Shown: positions 35,222-44,452, counted from the stretch's first letter. The stretch: 64,000 nucleotides of DNA from Candidatus Kapaibacterium sp. (GCA_023957315.1 JAMLHE010000008.1:1-64000); one strand, 5' to 3'. Translations and numbers: made by a program. The notes: generated by a model from the sequence alone, not told the origin.

Positions 35222-36428
35222 ACTTTACCCCTTAAGATATGACATTCGTACCAATTTAATCGAATATGAAGGCAAAGATTGGGTTTTGTTAGATGACCCA
35301 ATGGGCTATGCAGAAGCTCCCGTAATAGTAACGCCCGAATTTTTCAATATTTTGGTGAGTATAGATGAAGAACTTGACATTCGCGATATTTTGAAAATTG
35401 AAAATCAAGAGCACGGCGAAACCACAATAGAACCCATCTTGGCTCAAATAAAAGCATTAGACGATATGGGGTTCATTCTTTCCGAGACATTTTATCAAAA
35501 ACGGGCTTTAGTTGAGCAAGAATACCTTGCGTCAAGTACCAGACCTCCCGTTTGTGCAGGTACTTGTTATCCTGCTGACCCGAAAGAAATAGAAATTTTT
35601 CTAAATGAATTTTTCAAAAGTACAAATGTTGAAGATTATGATTCATCCGCCCATTCAATAATTGTCCCGCATATTGATTTCAGGCTTGGCGAAATTGTCT
35701 CCGAAGTTTATTCATCGGGCTATCATTCAATTTCCGGAACTGATTCAGACTTATTCATCATTTTCGGAACTTCGCATTTTATCAACTCCGGTCAATTTAT
35801 GTTGACACGGAAAAATTTCGAGACTCCACTCGGGATTGTTGAAACAGACCAAAATTTGATTGATTACCTATATTCAAATTGTCCTGATTCATTCAGCATT
35901 GATGATTTGGCACATAAACCTGAACATTCGATTGAACTTCAGGTGATTCTGCTCCAACATTATTTCAAGAATCGAAAATTCAAAATCTTACCTGTTGTAG
36001 TTGGCTCAATGCATCAATTTATGGCTGAGGGCACAAACCCGGCTGAAAATAGCGAGATTAACACTTTTATTAAAACTTTGAAGGTTTATATCTCAGCTAA
36101 TAACATTAAAGCGAGCAATATTGCAAGCGTTGATTTTGCTCATATAGGCATCAAGTTCGATGATAATTTTGATGCTGTCGAGAAACTCGATGAAGTAAAA
36201 TCTAAAGATTACAAACTTATTGATTCGATTTTGAACATAGCACCTGAAGATTTTTATAGTCAAATTGCTGCAGTTAATGACAAATGGAAAATTTGCGGAA
36301 CAGCACCAATTTATTCCTTTTTGAAAACAAATTCCTTTAAGCAAGCAAAGTTGAACAAGTATAATCAATGGTACGAAGCAGAAACACAATCAGCAGTCAC
36401 TTTTGCAAGTTTGTCGTTTTATGATTGA
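35214..36428 (+). CDS. MEMO-domain protein (AmmeMemoRadiSam system protein B) with PqqD-like N-terminus
   Basis: A 404-residue protein from the ATG at 35214, which overlaps the previous stop by 8 bp. Residues ~1-95 resemble a PqqD-type winged helix (a segment like FFNILVSIDEELDIRDILKI, then a helix and LDDMGFIL). Residues ~110-400 are a MEMO domain related to class III extradiol dioxygenases: AGTCYPADPKEI, VPHIDFRLG, HSIELQVILLQHYF, VDFAHIG and a Cys in CGTAPIYSFL. Human Memo1 binds iron through corresponding His/Cys residues. In AmmeMemoRadiSam systems it accompanies an AMMECR1 protein and a radical SAM enzyme, neither of which is adjacent here. Function unknown. Confidence 0.8.
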   Translation: MSKLYPLRYDIRTNLIEYEGKDWVLLDDPMGYAEAPVIVTPEFFNILVSIDEELDIRDILKIENQEHGETTIEPILAQIKALDDMGFILSETFYQKRALVEQEYLASSTRPPVCAGTCYPADPKEIEIFLNEFFKSTNVEDYDSSAHSIIVPHIDFRLGEIVSEVYSSGYHSISGTDSDLFIIFGTSHFINSGQFMLTRKNFETPLGIVETDQNLIDYLYSNCPDSFSIDDLAHKPEHSIELQVILLQHYFKNRKFKILPVVVGSMHQFMAEGTNPAENSEINTFIKTLKVYISANNIKASNIASVDFAHIGIKFDDNFDAVEKLDEVKSKDYKLIDSILNIAPEDFYSQIAAVNDKWKICGTAPIYSFLKTNSFKQAKLNKYNQWYEAETQSAVTFASLSFYD

Positions 36429-36449
36429 GTTCAGTGAATTTTATTTAAT

Positions 36450-36479
36450 TTTGAGTATTGACATTTTTACATAAATTTG
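36450..36479 (+). promoter_or_regulatory. Putative promoter of the kynA operon
   Basis: TTTG, 18 bases, then TAAATTTG, a perfect -7 box of the TAnnTTTG type. It ends 24 bp before the kynA start codon. Confidence 0.65.
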
Positions 36480-36503
36480 GCATTAATAAATTAGAGATTT
36501 GAG

Positions 36504-37295
36504 ATGGAACTTACATACAATAAATACCTACAAATTACTGAACTGACCGGATTGCAAAATTTGAAGTCGGACCCGAATGAGCATGATGAAATGCTTTTTA
36601 TCATAATTCATCAAGCATATGAGCTATGGTTCAAGCAAATTCTTCACGAAGTTGCTCATCTTATTGTCAAATTGGAGCAAAATCAGCTTATTGCCGCCCA
36701 AAAGACACTGAAGCGAATTAACACAATTTTGAAAGTTCTTGTTCATCAAATTGATATACTCGAAACAATGACTCCCTTGGAATTTCTTTCATTCAGAAAC
36801 TATTTAGATTCGGCAAGCGGATTTCAATCTTCTCAGTTCAGAGAACTCGAGTTCGCTCTTGGGCTCAAACAATCAGCAGTTCTCAATCGTTTTGAGCAGG
36901 GTTCCCAGGAAAGAAAAAGATTAGAAGATAGCTTTAAAAGCCCAACCCTTTGGGATTTTTTTCTAAGATATTTACAAACGAATTCTTACGATATACCACA
37001 AAACATACTCAACCGAGATTTCACCGCAAAAGTAGAAACATCTCCGGAAGTTCAACTAATACTTATAGACATTTATCGCAATTCGCCAATCATAGCACAG
37101 TTCTGCGAACTGATGTTAGACCTCGACGAGGGCTTGCAAGAATGGCGCTATCGTCACGTGAAAATGGTTGAACGTACAATCGGAGCAAAAATGGGTACAG
37201 GTGGAAGTCCGGGAGCTAAATATTTACAATCTACCCTATTCAACCCATGTTTCCCGGATTTATGGGCAATAAGATCGGAGTTCAATAATGATTGA
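36504..37295 (+). CDS. kynA: Tryptophan 2,3-dioxygenase
   Basis: A 263-residue TDO, the haem enzyme that opens the tryptophan indole ring to N-formylkynurenine. Characteristic stretches: MELTYNKYL start, HDEMLFIIIHQAYELWFKQ (distal His), SFRNYLDSASGFQSSQFRELE, and RYRHVKMVERTIGAKMGTGG with the haem-ligand His. Length fits bacterial TDOs. The kynureninase-like gene overlaps its end by 8 bp, indicating a kynurenine-pathway operon; a formamidase is not encoded in between. Confidence 0.95.
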   Translation: MELTYNKYLQITELTGLQNLKSDPNEHDEMLFIIIHQAYELWFKQILHEVAHLIVKLEQNQLIAAQKTLKRINTILKVLVHQIDILETMTPLEFLSFRNYLDSASGFQSSQFRELEFALGLKQSAVLNRFEQGSQERKRLEDSFKSPTLWDFFLRYLQTNSYDIPQNILNRDFTAKVETSPEVQLILIDIYRNSPIIAQFCELMLDLDEGLQEWRYRHVKMVERTIGAKMGTGGSPGAKYLQSTLFNPCFPDLWAIRSEFNND

Positions 37296-38490
37296 TGTTA
37301 ATATTTTGACAAAAGATGTCAACCCTTTGAGTAGATTTTATAGTAATTTCAAAGTAACTGAAAGAATTTTGCTAACCGGACATTCCCACCAAGCATGGCC
37401 CGATGCTGCTTATGAGGGCATTCGCGAAGCATGGAAAGACGCGGCTCTTTTAGTTGATGATAAGTGGGAAAAGGCTTTTCACAAATCGGATAGAGTTCGT
37501 CAAGGATATGCGGAATTATTAGATGGCAAGGCGCACAATATCGCCCTTGCTACCAATACACATGAGCTTTTTATAAAATTTCTTTCGGCACTTGATTTGA
37601 AGAATCGTAGGAAGGTCATCACAAGCGACTCAGAATTTTATACTGTGCGACGCCAATTAGACCGTTTGGACAAAGAATTTCTCGAAGTGGTCAATGTTGC
37701 CTCCGAACCATACGATACCTTATCAGAACGCATGGCTCAATTGGTTGACGATAAAACTGCAGCCGTTGTAATATCAAAAGTATTCTATAATAATTCTAAA
37801 ATTATCGAAAATTTGAGCCTTTTAGATAGCACCTGCGAAAAATTTGGCGCCAGATTGATGATAGACACTTACCACACTTTGAATGCTATTCCATTTTCAA
37901 TTATAGAAGAAAATTTGCCAAATAGCTTCGTTTTGGGCGGTGGCTATAAATACTGCCAATTAGGCGAAGGCAATTGCTTCATGCTGATACCCGACGGTGT
38001 TGAATTCAGACCTGCATTGACCGGCTGGTTCAGCGAATTTGGGATGATTACAGCTCCTAAAGTTCAGGGGCAAGTTAATTACGGTCCAAGCCATTGGCAA
38101 TTCGCAGGCTCAACTTATGACCCAATTAGTCACTATCGTGCATCGAGTGTCTTGGACTTTTTCCGCGATATGCAATATTCACCGGTAAAATTAAGAGAAA
38201 TTTCATTGCATCAATTGAAGTACTTGGCTTCGGAATTTGATAAAGCCGGTATGCCGAGCGAGATAATAGACCGTAAACGAGACATTCCACTTGAAAAATT
38301 CGGCGGATTCATAGTCTTTTATACCAAAAGGGCGGCGCGAATAACAAATGAACTCAGACAAAGAAACATTTTTGTAGATTTTAGGGGTGAAAATTTGAGA
38401 TTCGGACCTGCACCCTATTTGAGCAACCGTCAATTGGCTGATTCAATCGTCGCTTTGAAAGAAATAGTAAATAATATGGGCAAGAAATGA
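37288..38490 (+). CDS. kynU: Kynureninase-like class V PLP enzyme
   Basis: A 400-residue fold-type I PLP protein of the aminotransferase class V/kynureninase group. The PLP lysine is probably in GGGYKYCQLGEGNCFM, with the aspartate pair partner in ARLMIDTYHT. Its 8-bp overlap with kynA strongly suggests that it acts on kynurenine, releasing anthranilate and alanine. However, the start (LLTGHSHQAWPDAAYEG) and the lysine motif are unlike classical kynureninase (usually a YLDGNSLG start and an SHKW-type lysine region). It may be a divergent branch or a related lyase. Product assignment rests mainly on context. Confidence 0.7.
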   Translation: MIDVNILTKDVNPLSRFYSNFKVTERILLTGHSHQAWPDAAYEGIREAWKDAALLVDDKWEKAFHKSDRVRQGYAELLDGKAHNIALATNTHELFIKFLSALDLKNRRKVITSDSEFYTVRRQLDRLDKEFLEVVNVASEPYDTLSERMAQLVDDKTAAVVISKVFYNNSKIIENLSLLDSTCEKFGARLMIDTYHTLNAIPFSIIEENLPNSFVLGGGYKYCQLGEGNCFMLIPDGVEFRPALTGWFSEFGMITAPKVQGQVNYGPSHWQFAGSTYDPISHYRASSVLDFFRDMQYSPVKLREISLHQLKYLASEFDKAGMPSEIIDRKRDIPLEKFGGFIVFYTKRAARITNELRQRNIFVDFRGENLRFGPAPYLSNRQLADSIVALKEIVNNMGKK

Positions 38491-38975
38491 GTAATCTAAT
38501 CTCAGAATATACTGTTAAATTAACATCGTTCAAATATCTATCTTGGGTGATGACAGGAATTTCAGTCATATACATACTAAGCGGTGTTACATCGGGAGAC
38601 CAAGAGAAAATCACCGAAGCATTAACCGGTGGAATTATCGGCTTGTTGATTGCCTTGTTCTTTTACTATTTCGGCAAAAAATCACGCACAATCAGCATGT
38701 ATGATGATAAATTGCAATACACTCAATCAAACAAAACATTCACTACTACTTGGGATAATTTAGCATTAGTAAAGAGTTACCAAGAAGATGGCAAACAAAG
38801 CGAAAACTTAATCATAATGACTGAGGATGAGCGATTAATAAATATCTCAAGTGCTTACTTTGAAAAATCAAAACTAATCTCGGCTTATAAAGATATTTAC
38901 AATTTTGTAAACGAGAATTTTGAAGACAACTCAGTCACATTCGAAGACGATAGGGATTGGCTGAAAAGCGAGTAA
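38487..38975 (+). CDS. Two-helix membrane protein with PH-like domain
   Basis: A 162-residue protein; its ATG overlaps the kynureninase stop by 4 bp (ATGA). Residues ~18-35 and ~48-65 are membrane helices, and the rest (~70-150) looks like a small beta-barrel domain of the bacterial PH type (YDDKLQYTQSNKTFTTTWDNL). No precise function can be given. Its stop codon directly abuts the stop of the convergent transporter gene with no gap. Confidence 0.7.
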   Translation: MSNLISEYTVKLTSFKYLSWVMTGISVIYILSGVTSGDQEKITEALTGGIIGLLIALFFYYFGKKSRTISMYDDKLQYTQSNKTFTTTWDNLALVKSYQEDGKQSENLIIMTEDERLINISSAYFEKSKLISAYKDIYNFVNENFEDNSVTFEDDRDWLKSE

Positions 38976-40016
38976 TCACGTTTTTTCGGGATAGCCCATA
39001 ATTCTGCCAATAAAACTAAATGCCGGAAATCGTTCAAGTATGATTTTCAGTATTACCATCAAGGGCACAGATAGCAACATCCCGGGAATACCCCAAATAT
39101 AACCCCAGAAAACTAAGCCAAATAGTACGGTAAGTGTATTGAGACGCATACGATTACCCATTACTATCGGTTCAATCACATTACCCATCATAAACTGTAC
39201 GGTTACTAACAAAATTGATAGCAATAATATTGTTTGCAAGGAATCAATTTGAATAATAGACATTAAAATTGGGAAAACAGTACCTAAAATTGAACCAATA
39301 TTCGGAATGAAATTCAATATAAATGCTGAAAATCCCCAAAAAAATGCAAATTTTATTCCGAATGAAACGCATATACCATAAACTAACAAACCGGTTATAA
39401 TGCTTATTAAAGTTTTAATCGCTACATAAGAAAATATCGAGTGTTGAATTTTGGCGTATTCCGCTAAAAATTGCTCAGATTTATCTGCCCCAACATAGCT
39501 CATATAATCTTTATAACCTGACATTCCCGCTAATAGCATAATATAGTACAAAGCAAAAAACATAAATGAACCTAAAAATGAACCTAAACCCGATGCCAAA
39601 TCACCCATAAACCCTGAAAGCCAACCATCACCAGCTCGTTTGTAAATCTCTGAAACAAGTAGAGTGGTATCGAGGTCCAATTTAAAAACGGCATTAATCC
39701 ATGTCAATAATCCATCAAGTTTACTCAATAGACGGCTCAAAAGATAGTCTTGTTGCTCTACGATACTTGTTACAGTATCGGAAACTATTAAAAAAATACC
39801 GAACAGCACAGCTAATGATATAATCGAAACAGTAGGCAAAATAAAAAGTTTAGGGATTTTTTTTCTGAGTAAAAAATCAATAAAGGGCTGCATCACGATA
39901 GCGCCCAACAAAGCCAATACAAGTGGTAATATAATAGATGCTAATTCATTTAGTATATAGAAAATTACTATAGCTAAGAATAAAATCAGAATATTTTTAA
40001 TTGTATTGTCTTGCAT
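38976..40016 (-). CDS. AI-2E family (PerM/YdiK-type) membrane transporter
   Basis: About 346 residues with seven to eight transmembrane helices. The family signature is present: a central helical region (~70-150) and the conserved C-terminal PNIGSILGTVFPILM and GNVIEPIVMGNRMRLNTLTVLFGLVFWGYIWG stretches (here quoted in parts: FNFIPNIG, GNVIEPIVMG, LNTLTVLFGL). Family members export small molecules or act as Na+/H+ antiporters; the AI-2 link is weak and the substrate is unknown. The ATG at 40016 follows the alaS stop by 4 bp, so it is co-transcribed with alaS; an in-frame start at 40037 would overlap alaS. Confidence 0.85.
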   Translation of the reverse strand: MQDNTIKNILILFLAIVIFYILNELASIILPLVLALLGAIVMQPFIDFLLRKKIPKLFILPTVSIISLAVLFGIFLIVSDTVTSIVEQQDYLLSRLLSKLDGLLTWINAVFKLDLDTTLLVSEIYKRAGDGWLSGFMGDLASGLGSFLGSFMFFALYYIMLLAGMSGYKDYMSYVGADKSEQFLAEYAKIQHSIFSYVAIKTLISIITGLLVYGICVSFGIKFAFFWGFSAFILNFIPNIGSILGTVFPILMSIIQIDSLQTILLLSILLVTVQFMMGNVIEPIVMGNRMRLNTLTVLFGLVFWGYIWGIPGMLLSVPLMVILKIILERFPAFSFIGRIMGYPEKT

Positions 40017-40020
40017 TTTG

Positions 40021-42558
40021 TTAATTACTTCCTTCAACTATTTTGGGAAATGATTGCAATAGTTCGTCTAATTTGCTGATGTCTTTTCCGCCTGCAGTTG
40101 CTAAATGAGGCTTTCCACCGCCGCCACCATCAACGATTTTGGCTGCTTGCCCGATGAGTTTTCCTGCATTATATTTAGATACTAAATCATCGCTCACTAT
40201 ACACGCAAGTTGAACTTTGCCGTCATTAATTGATGAAATAAATGCAATTGAATTTTTATTATAAGTTTCTCTAAGTTTTTCGGCAATGGTTCTCAAATCA
40301 TTATTATAATCATTATTTAAATTATAAATAAATAATTTTATTTCATTAATTTCAATTGGTTTACAATCATTGATAATCATGTTTACAGTATCATTTAACT
40401 TGATTATATTAATTTCTTTATTTAATTCCTTAATTTTGTCGAGTAATTCATCTTGCTTTTTCTTGCTCTCTTCCAATTTATTATTGAGTGAACTGATATA
40501 ATTCTCAACTTCGCGTCCGGTAATAGCTTCGATACGGCGAACACCAGCTGCAATTGAGGATTCGGATATAATCTTGAAAAGTCCGATTTCCGATGTATTT
40601 CGGACATGAGTCCCACCACACAGTTCCATAGAATATTTGCTATCCATAGTAACAACACGGACTCTATCTCCGTATTTGTCACCGAAGAACATTTTTATCT
40701 TACTATTTTGAGAAGCAACTTCCATATCAAGTTCTTCAATATTTATATCTATGATTTCCAAAATTTTCTCATTTACTATACGTTCGATTTGATGAATTTG
40801 TTCCGCAGAAACTTTTTCAAAATGATTAAAGTCGAATCTTAAATACCCGGGTGCAACAAGCGAGCCTGCTTGCTGAACGTGTTCGCCCAGAATGACTCTA
40901 AGCGCTTCGTGCATTAAGTGAGTCGCAGAGTGGTTACGCATAATATCAATTCTTCGGCTCGAGTCAACACGTGCAAGAACTTTGTCGCCGACTTTAGCCT
41001 CAATATTTCTGTCGCAGATATGAAAAATTGCCGTACCGGATTTTTTCATATCATTGACTTGATATTCAGTCCCGCCTATCAACAAAACGCCTGTATCAGA
41101 AATTTGACCGCCACTTTCCGTATAAAAAGGAGTTTGGGCTAATACAATCAAATTTTCATTTACAAATTTCACTTCGGATTCACATTCCAACATTTCATAA
41201 CCAACAAATTGCGATACAGCATCTGTCTGAGGCAATACAAGTTCATCCGAAAAGCTTTTACGAGCAGCACGTGAACGTTCCTTTTGCTGCTTCATAGATT
41301 CGTCGAATCCGGCATTATCTACGGAATAGCCGCGTTCTCTTGCAATGAGTTGAGTCAAATCTAAAGGGAAACCAAATGAATCGTAGAGCAAAAATGCTTC
41401 TTCGCCCGGAATGATTTTTCCGGATTCATCTAACTTTGAGAGAATTTCGTCAAATTTTTCGAGACCACGCTCAAGAGTTTGAAGAAAACTTTCCTCTTCA
41501 GCTTTGATGACTCGATGGATTGTACTTTCGTATTGCTTCAATTCGGGGAATTGTTCACCCATAATGTCAATCAAAACAGGTAATAATTTATAAATTATAG
41601 GTTCTTTGAAACCAAGATTGCGTGAAAATCGCGAACCGCGACGCAAAATTCGTCTCAAAACATATCCTCTGCCCTCATTACCGGGCAATGCACCATCGGC
41701 AATCGCAAACGATAAAGTACGCAAATGGTCGGCAATGACTCTCATCGCAATGCTATCGCTATCATCTAAATCCTGTTTATAAATCTTACCTGATAATTTT
41801 GCAATTTCGCTAATAATTGGGCTGAAAACATCTGTGTCATAATTGGATTCTTTTTGCTGGATAACCGAACATATTCTCTCGAAACCCATGCCTGTATCAA
41901 CATGCTTTGCAGTTAAGGGTTCCAATTCACCGGTTGACTTCCTGTTGTATTGAATAAATACGAGATTCCAAATTTCAATTACCTCCGGAACTCCGGCGTT
42001 TACTAAATTGGCACCACTCAAGTCAGGAGTTCTGTCATAGTGGATTTCGCTACAAGGACCGCATGGACCGGTCTCCCCCATTTCCCAGAAATTATCTTTC
42101 TCGTCAAAACGATGAATTCGAGATTCGGGAAGATATTTTTTCCAAATTTCAAAAGCTTCATCATCAGTGCGGAAAACGGAAGCATGCAACCTTTCGATTG
42201 GTAATTTCCAAACATCGGTCAATAGTTCCCAAGCCCACTGAATCGCTTCATGCTTGTAGTAATCACCAAAGCTCCAGTTACCAAGCATCTCAAAAAATGT
42301 ATGGTGATAGGTATCAACGCCAACTTCCTCCAAATCATTATGCTTGCCGCTTACCCGAATACATTTCTGTGTGTCGGCTGCACGAGTATATTCTCGGCTT
42401 CCGGTACCTAAGAAAACGTCTTTGAACTGGTTCATACCGGCATTTGTAAACAAAAGAGTAGGGTCGCCAAAGGGAATCACAGCCGAACCCTGTACGATAC
42501 GATGTTCTTTATCTTTAAAAAAATCTAAAAAAGACTTTCTAATTTCTTGCGATGTCAT
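40021..42558 (-). CDS. alaS: Alanyl-tRNA synthetase
   Basis: An 845-residue AlaRS. Catalytic core: FTNAGMNQFKDVFLG and the HHTFFEMLGNWSFGDYYK motif; glutamate/serine editing domain: HSATHLMHEAL with the zinc-type His residues and CGGTHV; C-Ala domain ends with GGGGGKPHLATAGGKD. It charges tRNA-Ala and edits Ser/Gly mischarging. The linker between editing and C-Ala domains (about residues 700-790, DNA 40190-40450) is unusually AT-rich and Asn-rich. The AI-2E transporter gene lies 4 bp downstream. Confidence 0.97.
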   Translation of the reverse strand: MTSQEIRKSFLDFFKDKEHRIVQGSAVIPFGDPTLLFTNAGMNQFKDVFLGTGSREYTRAADTQKCIRVSGKHNDLEEVGVDTYHHTFFEMLGNWSFGDYYKHEAIQWAWELLTDVWKLPIERLHASVFRTDDEAFEIWKKYLPESRIHRFDEKDNFWEMGETGPCGPCSEIHYDRTPDLSGANLVNAGVPEVIEIWNLVFIQYNRKSTGELEPLTAKHVDTGMGFERICSVIQQKESNYDTDVFSPIISEIAKLSGKIYKQDLDDSDSIAMRVIADHLRTLSFAIADGALPGNEGRGYVLRRILRRGSRFSRNLGFKEPIIYKLLPVLIDIMGEQFPELKQYESTIHRVIKAEEESFLQTLERGLEKFDEILSKLDESGKIIPGEEAFLLYDSFGFPLDLTQLIARERGYSVDNAGFDESMKQQKERSRAARKSFSDELVLPQTDAVSQFVGYEMLECESEVKFVNENLIVLAQTPFYTESGGQISDTGVLLIGGTEYQVNDMKKSGTAIFHICDRNIEAKVGDKVLARVDSSRRIDIMRNHSATHLMHEALRVILGEHVQQAGSLVAPGYLRFDFNHFEKVSAEQIHQIERIVNEKILEIIDINIEELDMEVASQNSKIKMFFGDKYGDRVRVVTMDSKYSMELCGGTHVRNTSEIGLFKIISESSIAAGVRRIEAITGREVENYISSLNNKLEESKKKQDELLDKIKELNKEINIIKLNDTVNMIINDCKPIEINEIKLFIYNLNNDYNNDLRTIAEKLRETYNKNSIAFISSINDGKVQLACIVSDDLVSKYNAGKLIGQAAKIVDGGGGGKPHLATAGGKDISKLDELLQSFPKIVEGSN

Positions 42559-42655
42559 AAAATTCCTTCAATTTCAATTTCAGTGTAAAATACAAAAGTA
42601 CAAAAAATGCTTATTCCAATTAACATTAATGCTATGACGAACAACAGGAAATTTC

Positions 42656-42686
42656 TTTGCAGAAGCGGAAAAATTGCTTACTTTTG
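42656..42686 (+). promoter_or_regulatory. Promoter of tRNA-Leu (perfect Bacteroidota consensus)
   Basis: TTTG, exactly 19 bases, then TACTTTTG. The -7 box ends 12 bp before the tRNA, so transcription would start just upstream of the mature 5' end. Confidence 0.85.
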
Positions 42687-42698
42687 AACTCCGACGTT

Positions 42699-42782
42699 GC
42701 CCGGATGGCGGAATTGGCAGACGCGCTACATTCAGGGTGTAGTGAGAGAACTCTCGTGCAGGTTCGACTCCTGTTCCGGGTA
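42699..42782 (+). tRNA. tRNA-Leu (anticodon CAG)
   Basis: 84 nt. Acceptor GCCCGGA pairs with TCCGGGT (G-U at the end), discriminator A. The anticodon loop TTCAGGG between CTACA and TGTAG gives CAG, reading CUG. The long variable arm (GAGAGAACTCTC) and the GGTTCGACTCC T-arm confirm a class II Leu tRNA. CCA is not encoded. Confidence 0.96.
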
Positions 42783-42796
42783 CAAAATCGCAAACG

Positions 42797-42828
42797 AATC
42801 GTCCAAAAATTTGGACGATTTTTTTTTT
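42797..42828 (+). terminator. Rho-independent terminator of tRNA-Leu
   Basis: Ten-base perfect stem AATCGTCCAA/TTGGACGATT, 4-base loop, run of ten T. Confidence 0.93.
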
Positions 42829-42954
42829 GGGGGGTTTGAACCTACTGTCGTTTAAACATTCATTTTAAATAAATATAAGTTTTTAATGTAAAATCACCAT
42901 AATATGCGCTTTCAATCGCTTCCATACTACTTCTTCGATTAAATACTCAAAACC

Positions 42955-43135
42955 TGTGAATTATATACATTTTAGATTTTTGTATATAACTTTCACTTGC
43001 AGCTTTAGACTTATCTTATAATGTAAGTATTGTGCAAATTGAATATAGATTTTACTCATTAGCATATTACATGTGAATTATATACATTTTAGGTTTTTCT
43101 ATGTAACTTTGTCTTGTATCTTTGGAGTTATCTTT
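42955..43135. repeat. Two ~64-bp direct repeats in a 618-bp gap without a recognised gene
   Basis: Copies start at 42955 and 43072 (117 bp apart) and share TGTGAATTATATACATTTTA followed by related TTTT/TATATAACTTT sequence. The second copy carries two TATCTTTG boxes (43117-43124 and 43129-43136), the latter 17 bases after TTTG, so it may hold promoters; copy 1 lacks them. The whole gap 42829-43446 has no recognised gene except a doubtful 54-codon frame at its end. Confidence 0.55.
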
Positions 43136-43235
43136 GTATCGTAAATAAGTTTCATATAGAAATTAAAATATACCGAATATCATTATAAAAGGAAATGGTA
43201 GGGATTCAAAAAATTTTTCTTCAAACTGAAACTGT

Positions 43236-43400
43236 ATGAGCGAACGACCTATAACACTTCCGACCAAACAAGATAGTACTTACAGACAGACAGACATACG
43301 AATAATGCATCATGGCACTATGAAGGATTGCATTACCGGATTCGGACAACACAAAGACGATTACTTACATAAAGTAGAGCTTTATGAATATTTTGTCTAA
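43236..43400 (+). CDS. Possible 54-residue small protein
   Basis: An ATG-to-TAA frame of 54 codons in the otherwise non-coding stretch before the lipoprotein gene. The product is hydrophilic and charged (start MSERPITLPTKQ, later KDCITGFGQHKDDY), with no signal peptide and no family I know. There is no clear ribosome site, though many genes here lack one. It ends 46 bp before the lipoprotein start and might instead be part of a transcribed leader. Confidence 0.3.
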   Translation: MSERPITLPTKQDSTYRQTDIRIMHHGTMKDCITGFGQHKDDYLHKVELYEYFV

Positions 43401-43446
43401 AGGAATTTGAATTGAAAATTTTTATACATTATTAAGGAATATCACA

Positions 43447-43911
43447 ATGAATAGTTTTAAAATTATAGTGTTTGCAATGGCTTTGAGCTTCTACACATTT
43501 TTGATTGGCTGTCAGTCAGAAAGTGAAAAAGTTGATGATGCACGTATGGAACTTCAAACATCAAAATATGATGTAGTCGAAGCAAGAACAGAACTAACTC
43601 AGGCTATTAAGGATTCAATTGATGATTACAAGAGCTTTAAGCAGCAATCTGAATTGAGGATTCTCCAACATGAGAAAGATATCGCTGAACTAAAATTACA
43701 AATTGCAAAAACAAATAAGACTACTAGAAACAACTACGACAAAATGATTATTGATTTGGAACAAAAAAATTACTTGTTGAAGGAGAATTTGAAAACATAT
43801 AATGAAAAAGGCAAAGAAAATTGGGAAAACTTCAAGACTAAATTCTCACGTAACATGGATGATCTTGGAAATTCAATATCTAATTTCTTTACAACTGAAC
43901 AAAAGAAATAG
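43447..43911 (+). CDS. Coiled-coil lipoprotein
   Basis: A 154-residue exported lipoprotein: signal peptide with lipobox LIGC (Cys22), followed by a highly charged, helical domain with heptad-like pattern (~30-130) rich in Lys and Glu. Such proteins sit on the inner or outer membrane facing the periplasm. The family is unknown; it resembles small surface or stress lipoproteins. AAGGAAT precedes the ATG. It is the first gene of a same-strand group of envelope and regulatory genes that ends with an AraC regulator at 49 kb. Confidence 0.75.
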   Translation: MNSFKIIVFAMALSFYTFLIGCQSESEKVDDARMELQTSKYDVVEARTELTQAIKDSIDDYKSFKQQSELRILQHEKDIAELKLQIAKTNKTTRNNYDKMIIDLEQKNYLLKENLKTYNEKGKENWENFKTKFSRNMDDLGNSISNFFTTEQKK

Positions 43912-43971
43912 CAATTGTAGTTGATTTCAGTATCAATTATTAACAATGTTACATGAAGGACAAGAAGTAAA

Positions 43972-44310
43972 ATGAAAAACGCAGAAATCAATAAAGCAGA
44001 AGCTTTGATTTTGGTTGAAATAATTGAGTATGAATTGAATTCTGTTGTGATAAAGACAATCATAAAAAAAACGACAGGAAATGTAAGCGTATTGTCACTT
44101 GATGTAGGTGAAGGATTGGTCGAGAGAATATCTGCATTTGATTCATTTGCACATATTATTGATGGCAGGGCTGAAATCGTAATTAATGGTAAATCATCTT
44201 TTCTTGAAACAGGACAATCTATAATCATACCTGCTCATATTTCGAATAAAATTGTAGCTAATGAACGTTTCAAAATGATACTGACAGTTATAAAAAGCGG
44301 CTATGAATAA
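43972..44310 (+). CDS. Small cupin-domain protein
   Basis: A 112-residue single-cupin protein. The RmlC-like barrel spans ~40-108 (FAHIIDGRAEIVINGKS, then LETGQSIIIPAHISNKIVA). Of the usual metal ligands, His in SFAHI and His in PAHIS are present, while the second His and Glu of motif 1 are not obvious, so metal binding is uncertain. These small cupins are usually sensors or enzymes of unknown substrate. It lies 60 bp after the lipoprotein gene. Confidence 0.8.
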   Translation: MKNAEINKAEALILVEIIEYELNSVVIKTIIKKTTGNVSVLSLDVGEGLVERISAFDSFAHIIDGRAEIVINGKSSFLETGQSIIIPAHISNKIVANERFKMILTVIKSGYE

Positions 44311-44452
44311 ACCTTACTGTCACAGAAAAACATACCAAATTTAGTGTATGTAAGCATTTAGTTATTCAATATCATAATAGCGATATATTATTGCTGTTAA
44401 ACAAAAAATTATTCTTATTATAAAATAAGAAAACATAATAAAGGATTTTACA

